Notes: generated by a model from the letters alone, not told the origin. Shown: positions 8,640 through 17,596, counted from the stretch's first letter. The stretch: DNA of 64,000 nt from Gillisia sp. Hel_I_86 (GCF_007827275.1 NZ_VISE01000001.1:1302001-1366000), one strand, 5' to 3'. Numbers and translations: made by a program.

Positions 8640-8719
8640 GCCATTCCGAACATAGTGAAGAATCTCTAAGGAGCAGCAATAATATATAATAAAAGAGATC
8701 CTTCCTTCGTCAGGATGAC
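8640..8719. repeat. REP-like doublet of the second hairpin type
   Basis: 8640-8667 (GCCATTCC...GAAGAATCTC) followed by 8695-8719 (GAGATCCT...AGGATGAC), whose stem is ATCCT/AGGAT. The same pair of unit types is seen at 62015-62087. Confidence 0.6.
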
Positions 8720-8910
8720 AAAAGGGGGTATAATTGTCCCTTCGAGCGGAGTCGAGAAGTCGTTCTGCCCCGATAATATGAAAATCGAAATGTGTTTCTA
8801 AACATAGGGAAGAATCTTAATGAAGCAGTAATGCGTTATAAAAATAGTTCTCGACTTTAGCCTGTATTGAGCGAAGTCGAAATGCCCGAAATAACGCTTT
8901 TTTTTAAAAT

Positions 8911-9115
8911 ATTCGTGAATTCGTGCAGTAAAAAGCACTTCGATCCAATAGAGATCCCTCCTAGCGTCGGGATGATATAGGAATAAAATTGTCATCCCAT
9001 GTTTGTATCTAAGGCCCCTCGTCATGCTGAACTTGTTTCAGAATCTCATTTCAATGGAAACCAATGCAATATTGAGACCCTGAAATAATCCCGAAAGCTT
9101 TCGGGACAGCGTGAC
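8911..9115. repeat. Third copy of the repeat unit with nested palindrome
   Basis: Shares 8927-9020 with the first tandem unit and its left flank. The forward REP unit is 9021-9047. The reverse unit (9074-9115) has its loop replaced by the palindrome TCCCGAAAGCTTTCGGGA (9089-9106). The forward stem here has one mismatch (ATGC against GAAT). Confidence 0.7.
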
Positions 9116-9194
9116 GAAAGAACTATCTATTAGGACAAAAAACGGATATACATATAATTAAAACCCGAAGAATTTACTTTATGTTAAAATTATG

Positions 9195-9202
9195 TATTTT
9201 TG
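9195..9202 (+). promoter_or_regulatory. -7 box of gpsA
   Basis: TATTTTTG matches TAnnTTTG exactly and lies 18 bases before the gpsA ATG. No clear -33 TTG is seen. Confidence 0.4.
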
Positions 9203-9220
9203 GTACGAATAAAATCTATT

Positions 9221-10216
9221 ATGACTAACTCTCCAAAATTTGGTGTATTTGGCGGCGGAAGTTGGGCCACCGCAATCGTTAAGATGCTCACCGAGAATCT
9301 TGACGAAATTAACTGGTATATGCGTAACGAATCTGCCATAGAACATATAAGAACACAAGACCACAACCCCAACTATCTAAGTTCAGTTGAATTTGATGTG
9401 AAAAAGCTTCATTTAAGCAATGATATTAATGAAGTGGTGAAGAATTCAGATTATTTAATATTTGCCATTCCTTCAGCATTTGTAAAAAGAGAATTGGATC
9501 ATCTCACAGAATCCGTGGAGGGAAAAGTGATCTTTTCAGCAATTAAAGGAATTGTGCCGGAAACCGGTTTGATTGTAGGAGAACATTTTAATCAGGAGTT
9601 TTTTGTGCCCGAAGATAATATAGGAGTGATCACGGGACCTTGCCATGCTGAAGAAGTTGCACTTGAGCGTCTTTCTTATCTAACCATTGCTTGCTTGGAT
9701 GAAGAAAAAGCACAAATTATGGCGAAACATTTACAGAGCGATTACATTACCTGTAAAACCAGCGACGATGTAAATGGAACCGAGTATGCCGCTATGTTAA
9801 AGAATATTTATGCCATTGCTGCGGGAATCGCCCACGGACTTGGATATGGCGATAATTTCCAGAGTGTATTAATGAGCAACGCCATTCGAGAGATGAAGAA
9901 GTTCATCAAAAAAGTGCACAAGATGAAACGCAACATCAATGATTCCGCCTATCTGGGAGACCTTTTGGTTACCGGGTATTCTGTTTTTAGTAGAAATAGG
10001 ATGTTTGGGAACATGATTGGGAAAGGATATACCGTGAAAAGTGCGCAAATGGAAATGAGTATGGTTGCTGAAGGCTACTACGCTGCGGAAAGTGCTTACA
10101 AAATAAACAAAGAAAAAGGAGCAAAAACCCCAATTATCGATGCAGTATACAGCATTTTGTACGAAGGGAAAAACCCAAAGAACGTATTTAAGAAACTAGC
10201 CGAAAAACTGGATTAA
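9221..10216 (+). CDS. gpsA: NAD(P)H-dependent glycerol-3-phosphate dehydrogenase
   Basis: 331 residues from the ATG at 9221; the frame is open upstream but MTNSPKFGVFGGGSWATA is the normal start. It reduces dihydroxyacetone phosphate to sn-glycerol-3-phosphate for phospholipid synthesis. The Rossmann motif is GVFGGGSWA; AIKGI and the C-terminal-domain segment EYAAMLKNIYAIAAGIAHGLGYGDN carry conserved catalytic-domain residues. Length is normal. The DMT exporter starts 39 bases later, probably in the same transcript. Confidence 0.93.
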   Translation: MTNSPKFGVFGGGSWATAIVKMLTENLDEINWYMRNESAIEHIRTQDHNPNYLSSVEFDVKKLHLSNDINEVVKNSDYLIFAIPSAFVKRELDHLTESVEGKVIFSAIKGIVPETGLIVGEHFNQEFFVPEDNIGVITGPCHAEEVALERLSYLTIACLDEEKAQIMAKHLQSDYITCKTSDDVNGTEYAAMLKNIYAIAAGIAHGLGYGDNFQSVLMSNAIREMKKFIKKVHKMKRNINDSAYLGDLLVTGYSVFSRNRMFGNMIGKGYTVKSAQMEMSMVAEGYYAAESAYKINKEKGAKTPIIDAVYSILYEGKNPKNVFKKLAEKLD

Positions 10217-10255
10217 AAAGGCTTCTGGCTTTACAACTTCCTTATCTTCAATCTT

Positions 10256-11167
10256 ATGAACAACTCCGTCCTAAAGGGCAGCTTATTGGTTGCCTTAGGC
10301 GCATCCAGCTATGGAATGCTAACCACCTTTGTAAAAATGGCGTATGCTGAAGGTTACACTTCTTATGAAATCACCTTTTCTCAAATGTTATTGGGTCTTA
10401 TTGGACTAATAATCATCAATTTCCTCTTCGTTAAAGAAAAACAGAGCTATACTACAGAAACCAAGACCAAAAGCATTTTAAAACTGATGGCCGCAGGAAC
10501 CTCTTTAGGCCTAACAAGCATTTTTTACTATATCTCGGTTAAATATATTCCTGTTTCCATAGGAATCGTTTTGTTGATGCAAAGCGTTTGGATGGGTGTA
10601 TTACTTGAAGCTTTTATGACCAGGAAAAAACCTGGTTTGAATAAAATATTGGCTGTAATAGTAATCCTAATTGGTACCGTATTGGCGACAAATATCCTAA
10701 TGGACTCTCTAGAGTTGGATTGGCGAGGTATTGGCTGGGGGCTTTTGGCTGCGGTATCTTATACTGTAACCATCTACACATCGAATACCTTAGCACTGCA
10801 TTTGCATTCCTTTAGACGCAGTTTATGGATGATGTTGGGCGGAACAATAATTATTGCCATAATCTCTGCTCCTTTTCTATTAGAGCAATTCAACTTGGAG
10901 ATCTTTAAAAAATGGGGATTATTGTTGGCTTTATTTGGCACCATCTTGCCACCTATCCTTTTTACAAGCGGAATGCCCAAAATAAATGTAGGCTTGGGGG
11001 CAATTATTTCTTCGGTGGAACTTCCCGTGGCCGTAATTCTGGCTTACCTATTGTTAGATGAGGTAATAAATATCTATCAATGGGCTGGAATTATAATTAT
11101 TCTAGGATCGGTGTTCCTTATGAACCTGCCAAAACTTTTTAAAACCAAGAAGCAAGTAGATAAATAG
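10256..11167 (+). CDS. EamA-family DMT transporter
   Basis: 303 residues with about ten transmembrane segments in two EamA repeats; a second DMT carrier of the same length as that at 2489-3400 but only distantly similar. It is an inner-membrane exporter of unknown substrate. The C-terminus is short and basic (KLFKTKKQVDK). It converges on the small gene that ends at 11172, with 4 bases between the stops. Confidence 0.85.
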   Translation: MNNSVLKGSLLVALGASSYGMLTTFVKMAYAEGYTSYEITFSQMLLGLIGLIIINFLFVKEKQSYTTETKTKSILKLMAAGTSLGLTSIFYYISVKYIPVSIGIVLLMQSVWMGVLLEAFMTRKKPGLNKILAVIVILIGTVLATNILMDSLELDWRGIGWGLLAAVSYTVTIYTSNTLALHLHSFRRSLWMMLGGTIIIAIISAPFLLEQFNLEIFKKWGLLLALFGTILPPILFTSGMPKINVGLGAIISSVELPVAVILAYLLLDEVINIYQWAGIIIILGSVFLMNLPKLFKTKKQVDK

Positions 11168-11171
11168 TTAT

Positions 11172-11567
11172 CTAAACCGCCAAAATACCTTTCAAATTCA
11201 TGATCGGGATTTCTCCTAAAGCAGCTTCTTTTACGGTGTTTTTAGCAAGGGTAAAAGTACGTTCATACATTTTTCCTTCAGCAAAAAAGGTAATGGCAAA
11301 TTTGTTGTCCAATTGCAATAGTTTTTCTTGTAAAAACTCGATTTTAGCGAAGTATTTAGCAGGAAGCATTTTTATGGAATGCCTCATAGCAGGAGTGATT
11401 TTTTTCTCGTTAGAGCCACTGGCAACAATAAGGACCATCTCCAAAGGAAGTTTCTTGTCGTTAATAATATAGACGTTCCAATCCATGGTTTTATATTCCG
11501 GATGCTGTTCATGGACAGCCGCAACATACACATCCTTCACTTCGGGTATTTCAATATCTTTTTTCAA
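11172..11567 (-). CDS. Conserved hypothetical protein next to pheS
   Basis: 131 residues, no signal peptide and no transmembrane segment. I do not recognise a domain. The sequence looks like an alternating beta/alpha small protein with conserved-looking WNVYIIND and ITFFAEGKMYERTF stretches. The only sensible start is a TTG directly after the pheS TAG (no gap), so it is probably made by translational coupling from the pheS message. No function is assigned. Confidence 0.65.
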   Translation of the reverse strand: MKKDIEIPEVKDVYVAAVHEQHPEYKTMDWNVYIINDKKLPLEMVLIVASGSNEKKITPAMRHSIKMLPAKYFAKIEFLQEKLLQLDNKFAITFFAEGKMYERTFTLAKNTVKEAALGEIPIMNLKGILAV

Positions 11568-12590
11568 CTACAAGGCCGATTTAAACTGTTCCAGAAAACG
11601 AACATCATTTTCATAGAACATTCTAATATCCCCTATTTGGTACAACAACATCGCAATTCGCTCTATCCCCATCCCAAAGGCAAAACCAGAGTGTTCTGTA
11701 GGATCTATTCCGCAGTTCTTTAAAACATTGGGGTCCACCATTCCGCAGCCCATAATTTCCAACCAACCGGTTCCTTTGGTAATACGGTAATCGGTTTCTG
11801 TTTCCAGCCCCCAATAAATATCGACCTCGGCACTAGGTTCTGTAAACGGAAAATAAGAAGGTCTTAAGCGAATCTTCGATTTTCCGAAGAGTTGTTTTGT
11901 GAAATAAAGCAAGGTTTGCTTCAGGTCTGCAAACGAAACATCCTTGTCTATATACAAACCTTCTACTTGATGAAAAATACAATGGGACCTTGCCGAAATC
12001 GCTTCATTTCTAAAAACCCTTCCAGGGGAAATAGTCCTAATTGGCGGTTTGTTTTCCTCCATATATCGCACCTGTACAGAAGACGTGTGGGTACGCAATA
12101 GGATATCTGATGGATCGGTTTGAATAAAGAACGTATCCTGCATATCTCTTGCAGGGTGATATTCCGGAAGGTTCAATGCCGTAAAATTATGCCAGTCATC
12201 TTCAATTTCTGGTCCTTCAGAAACATTGAACCCAATATTGGAGAAGATCTCTATAATCTGATTTTTAACAATGGAAATCGGGTGTCTAGCTCCTATTTGG
12301 ATAGGTTCCGATGGTCGTGTAAGATCACCATACTTCCCTTTTTCCTCTTGTTTTCCTTCCAAGGCTTCCTTTAAAGCAGCCACTTTTTCGGTAGCAGCAT
12401 TCTTTAGCGCATTGATGGCTTGACCAAAATCTTTTTTCTGACCATTGGGCACATTTTTAAATTCAGCAAAAAACTGATTTAAAAAACCTTTCTTTCCCAA
12501 ATATTCAATTCTAAAAGCTTCAATTTCTGAAGGATTACCTGAATTAAATCCTTCCACCTTCGAAATATGCTCCTTTATCTTATCAATCAT
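11568..12590 (-). CDS. pheS: Phenylalanyl-tRNA synthetase alpha subunit
   Basis: 340 residues from ATG 12590 (a TTG precedes it). Class II synthetase: N-terminal coiled arm, then [13 protein letters not shown], the motif-2 region [19 protein letters not shown] and motif 3 [11 protein letters not shown] near the C-terminus. It pairs with PheT, which is not encoded in this window. A -7 box TAAATTTG lies at 12615-12622. The next gene begins immediately at its stop codon. Confidence 0.96.
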   Translation of the reverse strand: MIDKIKEHISKVEGFNSGNPSEIEAFRIEYLGKKGFLNQFFAEFKNVPNGQKKDFGQAINALKNAATEKVAALKEALEGKQEEKGKYGDLTRPSEPIQIGARHPISIVKNQIIEIFSNIGFNVSEGPEIEDDWHNFTALNLPEYHPARDMQDTFFIQTDPSDILLRTHTSSVQVRYMEENKPPIRTISPGRVFRNEAISARSHCIFHQVEGLYIDKDVSFADLKQTLLYFTKQLFGKSKIRLRPSYFPFTEPSAEVDIYWGLETETDYRITKGTGWLEIMGCGMVDPNVLKNCGIDPTEHSGFAFGMGIERIAMLLYQIGDIRMFYENDVRFLEQFKSAL

Positions 12591-12614
12591 CAATATATTT
12601 TTTTAAAGAGGGGG

Positions 12615-12622
12615 CAAATTTA
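12615..12622 (-). promoter_or_regulatory. -7 box of pheS
   Basis: TAAATTTG on the minus strand, an exact TAnnTTTG, 24 bases before the ATG. No clear TTG is found at -33. Confidence 0.4.
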
Positions 12623-12658
12623 CTAAAAATGAGCATTTTGCCCACTATCCCAATACGC

Positions 12659-13015
12659 TTATTCTATATATCCTTTTTCAATAAAATAGGTCACGATCGC
12701 TTCTTTCATCAATACTGATTGTTCCCCAGCTTTTAAACTTGGCAAAGCCTCCAAAACCTTATAATGTGGCCAGCTCTCTTCATCGAAATAATCGAATTCA
12801 TAATATCCATAAGGTTCCAAAAGCCTGCATATTGCAATATGCATCAAATCTAGTTTATGGTCCTTTTTGAATTTCTTATGAGGTTGCCCCAATTCCTGAA
12901 CCCCCACCAAGTATATAATTGCGTCCAGGTCCAATACATCCCCATCTGCAAACTGATTGGATATTTTTTGTTGTAAAACACCCCAACGTTCTTTTAATTG
13001 TTCATCTCTTGCCAT
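12659..13015 (-). CDS. Conserved hypothetical protein, 118 aa
   Basis: 118 residues, soluble, acidic in the middle (YYEFDYFDEESWPHY). No family recognised. ATG start, good codon usage and a perfect -7 box immediately upstream support a real gene. It is divergent from cvpA, with which it shares a palindromic promoter region. The message would have a very short leader or none. Confidence 0.65.
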   Translation of the reverse strand: MARDEQLKERWGVLQQKISNQFADGDVLDLDAIIYLVGVQELGQPHKKFKKDHKLDLMHIAICRLLEPYGYYEFDYFDEESWPHYKVLEALPSLKAGEQSVLMKEAIVTYFIEKGYIE

Positions 13016-13019
13016 TTGG

Positions 13020-13036
13020 CAAAGATACGTATCTTA
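13020..13036. promoter_or_regulatory. Back-to-back divergent -7 boxes in a palindrome
   Basis: AAGATACGTATCTT (13022-13035) is a perfect palindrome. On the minus strand it yields TATCTTTG (13020-13027) for the gene starting at 13015. On the plus strand it yields TATCTTAG (13029-13036), one mismatch from consensus, for cvpA. Confidence 0.45.
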
Positions 13037-13061
13037 GGGCTTGCAACACTATCCAAAAAAG

Positions 13062-13589
13062 ATGAATATTGTAGATATTATATTGGGCGTAATCCTACTA
13101 TACGGACTTGTACGAGGTTTTTTTCGCGGTTTTTTTGCTGAATTGGCTTCCCTGATTGGTTTTATATTAGGAATTTACATCGCGGTCTATTTTTCGCATT
13201 ATTTAAGTGATTATTTAGTTGAAAGGGTTTCGTGGAACATGAGGTTTGTTAATCTAGCTTCTTTTGCCATCACTTTTATAATGGTGGTTTTCCTAATTTC
13301 ACTTGCAGGAAAATTCTTGACCAAAATAGCAGGGTTTGCTGCGCTTGGAATTTTAAACAAGCTAATTGGTGCCGGTTTCGGCTTTATAAAAGTGGCTTTT
13401 GTAGCCAGTGTGGTAATTATGTTCTTCGTGTCTACCAACGAGAATATCAATATTGTAGAGCAAGACACACTAGAAGAATCCATTTTATATGCCCCCATAA
13501 GAACTATTGCTCCAAATTTTATTCCAGCAATTCTAAGGGAGGCCCGGGATTTGGATCTTATTAAGGAGAAAGAAGAATCTGAAGCATAA
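13062..13589 (+). CDS. cvpA: CvpA-family membrane protein
   Basis: 175 residues from ATG 13062; the frame is open to a TTG at 13041 but MNIVDIILGVILLYGLVRGF is the usual CvpA start. Four transmembrane segments and the RGFFRGFFAELASLIGF motif identify the family, an inner-membrane protein first linked to colicin V production and envelope tolerance. It ends just before a strong hairpin and converges on the carbonic anhydrase gene. Confidence 0.85.
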   Translation: MNIVDIILGVILLYGLVRGFFRGFFAELASLIGFILGIYIAVYFSHYLSDYLVERVSWNMRFVNLASFAITFIMVVFLISLAGKFLTKIAGFAALGILNKLIGAGFGFIKVAFVASVVIMFFVSTNENINIVEQDTLEESILYAPIRTIAPNFIPAILREARDLDLIKEKEESEA

Positions 13590-13632
13590 AAAATCCGCCA
13601 ACTTAATTCAATAAAAGTGAATTAAGTTGGCG
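13590..13632 (-). terminator. Strong terminator after the first carbonic anhydrase cassette
   Basis: CGCCAACTTAATTCA (13596-13610) pairs perfectly with 13618-13632 across a 7-base loop. On the minus strand it is followed by GGATTTTTTATG, a U-run that suits the carbonic anhydrase transcript ending at 13656. It may also slow cvpA transcription. Confidence 0.75.
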
Positions 13633-13655
13633 TACTATATTCTTTGATTGTTTTA

Positions 13656-14291
13656 CTAGAAATTTAACTGATACACATCGTCTAGTTGTGAATCATTACC
13701 AACATTTACTCCAAGATCCTTTATTATTCCAGATCCTACTCCATACACCCACCCATGAACTTGTAGCTCCTGATTGTTCTTCCATGCATTCTGAATTATT
13801 GAAGTCTTTGCAAGGTCGAAAACCTGCTCTTTTACATTCAGCTCTACAAAGGTGTCAAAACGTTGTTTTTCATTAGAAATACTATCTAATTCTTTTTTGT
13901 GCAACCTATAAACATCTTTAATATGACGAATCCAGTTATCTATTAAGCCAACAGATTGTTGTCCCATTGCTGCTTTAACACCTCCACAACCGTAGTGTCC
14001 ACATACAATTACGTGCTTCACTTTCAGTACATTTACGGCGTAATCCAGCACACTCAACATGTTCATGTCTGTATGCACCACCATATTTGCTATATTTCTA
14101 TGTACAAATACTTCTCCAGGTTCTGCACCAATAATCTCATTTGCTGGCACTCTACTATCTGCGCACCCAATCCATAAAATTGGTGGACTTTGACCCTGAG
14201 CTAACTTGTTAAAGAATTCTGGGTCGAGTTTTAACTTGCTCTCTACCCACTTTTTATTGTTATCTATTAAATTCTTATATAAATCGTTCAT
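13656..14291 (-). CDS. Beta-class carbonic anhydrase (copy 1)
   Basis: 211 residues. It interconverts CO2 and bicarbonate in the cytoplasm. Zinc ligands and the Asp-Arg pair are visible: C43, D45, R47 in GCADSRVPANE, then H99 and C102 in VCGHYGCGG, the same spacing as E. coli Can. By my count it differs from copy 2 (16961-17596) at 21 of 211 positions. It is the last gene of a minus-strand cassette, 18 bases after the SulP transporter, and is followed by a strong terminator. The pairing suggests conversion of bicarbonate imported by SulP. Confidence 0.93.
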   Translation of the reverse strand: MNDLYKNLIDNNKKWVESKLKLDPEFFNKLAQGQSPPILWIGCADSRVPANEIIGAEPGEVFVHRNIANMVVHTDMNMLSVLDYAVNVLKVKHVIVCGHYGCGGVKAAMGQQSVGLIDNWIRHIKDVYRLHKKELDSISNEKQRFDTFVELNVKEQVFDLAKTSIIQNAWKNNQELQVHGWVYGVGSGIIKDLGVNVGNDSQLDDVYQLNF

Positions 14292-14309
14292 ATTTTTATT
14301 GTTTTTTGA

Positions 14310-16157
14310 TTAAAAAGTGTCTTTTACATTTTGATAAATGAAACTCATACTTTCTTTAAAATTACTAAAAATGTGTTCTTCTGCAACCAGATCGGGAATT
14401 ATATCTATGCGTTCCATCAAATATCTTGGTTGTTTCTGAAGGTTTGTGAGAAGTGGGGTAATTCCATTATTTCTTAATTTCATCAACACTTCTTCCAATG
14501 CATACAATCCAGATTGATCTATATAAGGAACACGCCCCATTCTTATAATTACATGGGAAGCCGTTGCCGGAATTTCATTTACCAATAACTGAAACTCATT
14601 TGTATACCCAAAAAACAAGGGCCCATCCAATCTTTTAATGTAGATCTCTTCCTTTAATCGGGTTGGAAAGTTCATTTCATCTGCCCATCGCTTCTTCAAT
14701 TCATCTGCGGCATCTAATCTCACAACATTCGATTTTCCTGCAGAAACTTCTCCCATCTTTTTCATAAAGATCAAGGAAGCTATTACCAGTCCAATCCCAA
14801 CGGCGTAAACCAAGTCCCAGAAAGTGGCCAATAAAAGCACCGTGATCATAATAATTACTTCTGTTGTCGGCATATATGGGATTGCCTTAAGCCCTTTATA
14901 ATCCATCACTCCAATACCAACGGTAATTAAGATCCCGGCCAGCACCGCTGCCGGTATTTGTGAGGCGATAGGTCCCAATGCCAATAAAACTATCAAAAGA
15001 ACAATGGATGCAACCATCCCAGACAACCTTGTCTTCCCACCAGAATTAATATTCACAACAGTCCTAATGGTTGCTCCCGCACCTGGTAATCCACCAAATA
15101 AAGCCGCTATACTATTTCCAATACCTTGGCCCACCAATTCTTTATTGGGGTTGTGTTTCGTTTTGGTCATGTTAGCTGCCACTACAGAGGTAAGCAGAGA
15201 ATCTATTGCTCCCAAAAGCGCGAGTGTAAGCGCTGTAAATATATATGGAGATATCACCCCGAAATTAAAATTCGAAAAAATATCTAGGTGTGGCATTGGC
15301 CATCCCCCTGGAATTTGCTGAATTGGCCTATAATCCAATCCAAGGAAATATGCCCCAAAAGATACTGCCAGTAGCGAAACCAATGTGCTCGGTACTGCTG
15401 TCGTGATCCTCTTGAAACCATAAATTATAAAGATGGTCAAGAACGCCAGAATAAATTCTAAATAATCTATTTGCTGAAAAGCTCTCGGCAAGGATTTTAT
15501 AGCCCCTAGAACCCCAGAAGTTTCACTTTTCGCAATATTTTGTGCTTCCTTTTGGATATCTGCCTCGGTGGTGTTTTCAGCCTTAACTATGGTTTCCTTT
15601 AGATTTTCAAGCACCAAGATACCTTCCCCGGCCTCTTCCTTAAGAAGGATTTTTAATAACACCTCTTGAGCTTGGGGTTTAAAACTGTCAATAAAGGCTT
15701 TATCATCCTGAACATAGTATCCCAATAACGGAAGAAATTGAGTAATAAGAATGATAATCCCAATGGCGGTCATAAATCCAGAGACCACAGGGTAAGGAAT
15801 ATATTTTATATATTTCCCAAATTTTAAGACCCCCAATATAACCTGAAAAAGACCTGCTAAAAGGAAAACGATTAAAATAAAAGGCAAGGCCTTAGCTACA
15901 TCCCCTTCATTAACCCCGATAATTCCTGCAATTATCACCATGGAAACCGCGGTCATTGGCGCAGTTGGCCCGGATATTTGAACCGGGGTTCCTCCAAACA
16001 TGGAAGCAAAGAACCCAATGAATATCGCTCCATATAATCCGGCGTCTGGTCCAAGACCAGATTGTACCCCAAATGCAAGCGCTAAAGGCAAGGCCACAAT
16101 TCCTGCTGTAATTCCACCAAACACGTCACCTTTAAAATGTGCAAATAAATTTTTCAT
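14310..16157 (-). CDS. SulP-family anion transporter with STAS domain (1)
   Basis: 615 residues. SulP permease core (about 1-480) with the family's Gly/Pro-rich first helices and GIGNSIAALFGGLPGAGATIRTVVN-type signature, then a C-terminal STAS domain (about 505-605) with the YIDQSGLYAL strand-loop. SulP carriers move sulfate or bicarbonate; adjacency to carbonic anhydrase makes bicarbonate the likelier substrate here (inference). A hydrophilic insertion of about 70 residues (roughly 160-235) separates two early helices and is absent from the second SulP. No transporter start ambiguity. Confidence 0.88.
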   Translation of the reverse strand: MKNLFAHFKGDVFGGITAGIVALPLALAFGVQSGLGPDAGLYGAIFIGFFASMFGGTPVQISGPTAPMTAVSMVIIAGIIGVNEGDVAKALPFILIVFLLAGLFQVILGVLKFGKYIKYIPYPVVSGFMTAIGIIILITQFLPLLGYYVQDDKAFIDSFKPQAQEVLLKILLKEEAGEGILVLENLKETIVKAENTTEADIQKEAQNIAKSETSGVLGAIKSLPRAFQQIDYLEFILAFLTIFIIYGFKRITTAVPSTLVSLLAVSFGAYFLGLDYRPIQQIPGGWPMPHLDIFSNFNFGVISPYIFTALTLALLGAIDSLLTSVVAANMTKTKHNPNKELVGQGIGNSIAALFGGLPGAGATIRTVVNINSGGKTRLSGMVASIVLLIVLLALGPIASQIPAAVLAGILITVGIGVMDYKGLKAIPYMPTTEVIIMITVLLLATFWDLVYAVGIGLVIASLIFMKKMGEVSAGKSNVVRLDAADELKKRWADEMNFPTRLKEEIYIKRLDGPLFFGYTNEFQLLVNEIPATASHVIIRMGRVPYIDQSGLYALEEVLMKLRNNGITPLLTNLQKQPRYLMERIDIIPDLVAEEHIFSNFKESMSFIYQNVKDTF

Positions 16158-16277
16158 TGATTATTTTATTTTATAACCCAACTACTAGTGGAAAAGGATT
16201 GGAAATTTATGGTGGTGATCAATTTGAAAAATCCAGTGAATCACCTCGCTAAATCAATATTAAGCAGGAGAATTTTG

Positions 16278-16565
16278 TTAAGAGATGCGAGGAGGGGGAA
16301 CCGTGATGTTTAAATACACGCAAAATTTGTTGTTATTTAAATGCATGGAAAAATGGTGTTTTTTACCACTTAATTCCAATGTGGGGAAACAACTTGATTT
16401 TAAAACAACATCCCAATCCAACCCGATCTTGCATTTATTGGGGTTCGTGTTTTCTTCTTCAAAAAAAGAAGTATTGGAAATAGCTTTATCCATATCCAAA
16501 AATGATATGACAGGTGGGGCCAGTAAGAAGGCTAAGAAAATGAAGATATATGTATAAAATTTCAC
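16278..16565 (-). CDS. Small secreted or membrane-anchored protein, PPP tail (1)
   Basis: 95 residues from a GTG. An N-terminal hydrophobic segment (about 4-22) looks like a signal or anchor, followed by a D-M-D turn, an EEEN acidic patch, two cysteines in the middle, and the end TVPPPRIS. The same layout (hydrophobic start, acidic EEE patch, end ISPPPELA) is found in the 95-residue protein at 19489-19776, and both lie upstream of a SulP gene. Similarity is weak in the middle. No function is known. A hairpin (GGTGAT/ATCACC, near 16213-16244) separates it from SulP. Confidence 0.55.
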   Translation of the reverse strand: MKFYTYIFIFLAFLLAPPVISFLDMDKAISNTSFFEEENTNPNKCKIGLDWDVVLKSSCFPTLELSGKKHHFSMHLNNNKFCVYLNITVPPPRIS

Positions 16566-16960
16566 CTGTTATTATTCGAGACATGTAAAACTAAGGGAAT
16601 CGTTAACCCCAAATGTTAAATGTACCTTAAATATAAAGTTTCATTGTTTAACTAGCAAACCCAACAAGCATTCTTAAAAAACATTTAAGAACATAAAAAA
16701 TTATGAGTAAAAAATCTAAAGGAGGCAGGCCGTAGGGGTATTTCGTCCCCCACTATGGGGATCATTTTGGCTTCAGGATCAAAAACCGTCCCGAAAGCTT
16801 TCGGGATTATATTCCCCCTCAGCCAGAACTGCCAAAAAGGGCAGTTCCAACCAGCTCCCAAGGAGAGCTGAAACGGAAACCCCGAGGCAGAGCCATCGGG
16901 GAATTTTATAGATTCAACAAAATTGAACCAGTCATCGGACTTATGTTATTGTTTATTTCG
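16566..16960. other. Inter-cassette region with a row of hairpins
   Basis: 395 bases without a credible gene. From 16746 to 16901 five separate hairpins follow one another: TCCCC/GGGGA (16746-16761), TCCCGAAAGCTTTCGGGA (16789-16806), GAACTGCC/GGCAGTTC (16826-16847), CAGCTC/GAGCTG (16852-16870) and CCCCGAGGC/GCC.TCGGGG (16880-16901). This part is more GC-rich than its surroundings. It lies downstream of carbonic anhydrase copy 2 and upstream of the next cassette. Confidence 0.6.
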
Positions 16961-17596
16961 TTAGAAATTCAATTGGTAGACATCATCCAGCTGCGAATCG
17001 TTACTTATGTTTACTTCCAGGTCCTTAATAATCCCGGATCCCACTCCATATACCCATCCATGAACATGTAATTCTTGGTCTTTTTTCCATGCATTCTGAA
17101 TTATGGAAGTCTTCGCCAGGTCAAAAACCTGTTCCTTCACATTAAATTCAACAAAAGAATCAAAACGCTCCTTTTCATCGGGGATCGCATCTAATTCAGA
17201 TTTATGCAGTCTATATACATCTTTTATGTGACGGATCCAGTTGTCTATTAATCCTACGGATTGTTGTCCCATTGCTGCTTTTACCCCACCGCAACCATAA
17301 TGTCCACAAACTATCACATGTTTCACTTTAAGCACATTTACGGCATAATCCAACACGCTTAGCATGTTCATATCCGAGTGTACCACCATATTTGCAATAT
17401 TTCTATGTACAAATACCTCTCCCGGTGCTGCCCCTATTATTTCATTGGCAGGCACTCGGCTATCTGCACAACCAATCCAAAGGATAGGCGGATTTTGACC
17501 CTTCGCCAATTTTTTAAAGAATTCCGGATCAAGATCCAATTTGCTCTCTACCCATTTCTTGTTGTTGTCTATTAAATTTTTATATAAGTTGCTCAT
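16961..17596 (-). CDS. Beta-class carbonic anhydrase (copy 2)
   Basis: 211 residues, about 90% identical to copy 1 by hand count, with the same C43, D45, R47, H99, C102 set. Differences cluster at 133-151 and near the C-terminus, so both copies should be active. It is the third gene of the upstream cassette, 23 bases after its SulP gene. Near-identity of the enzymes beside clearly different SulP proteins suggests either recent duplication or gene conversion confined to the anhydrase. Confidence 0.93.
   Translation of the reverse strand: MSNLYKNLIDNNKKWVESKLDLDPEFFKKLAKGQNPPILWIGCADSRVPANEIIGAAPGEVFVHRNIANMVVHSDMNMLSVLDYAVNVLKVKHVIVCGHYGCGGVKAAMGQQSVGLIDNWIRHIKDVYRLHKSELDAIPDEKERFDSFVEFNVKEQVFDLAKTSIIQNAWKKDQELHVHGWVYGVGSGIIKDLEVNISNDSQLDDVYQLNF

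Larger units (their letters stand above)
7756..9220. other. 1.46-kb gene-free block filled with palindromic repeats
   Basis: No credible reading frame on either strand: the short frames are broken and run through repeats. The block holds an isolated hairpin (7858-7892), several REP-like hairpin units in both orientations, a 16-bp-stem hairpin (8213-8270), a 153-bp tandem duplication, and a diverged third copy near 8911-9115. The repeats listed separately account for most of 8041-9115. The gpsA -7 box is at the right edge. Confidence 0.8.

Noticed and set aside
8798-9025. 75-residue minus-strand frame in the repeat block
   Set aside because: Made of repeat sequence, with no recognisable domain or start.
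8296-9115. CRISPR array
   Set aside because: Repeats are long, diverged, in both orientations and lack unique spacers of even size; no cas genes nearby.
7756-9220. Insertion sequence
   Set aside because: Repeats are dense but no transposase frame and no terminal repeats around the whole block.
16285-16557. 90-residue plus-strand frame opposite the first small PPP protein
   Set aside because: The minus-strand frame has a convincing signal-like start and a matching paralogue at 19489-19776; the plus-strand frame has neither.
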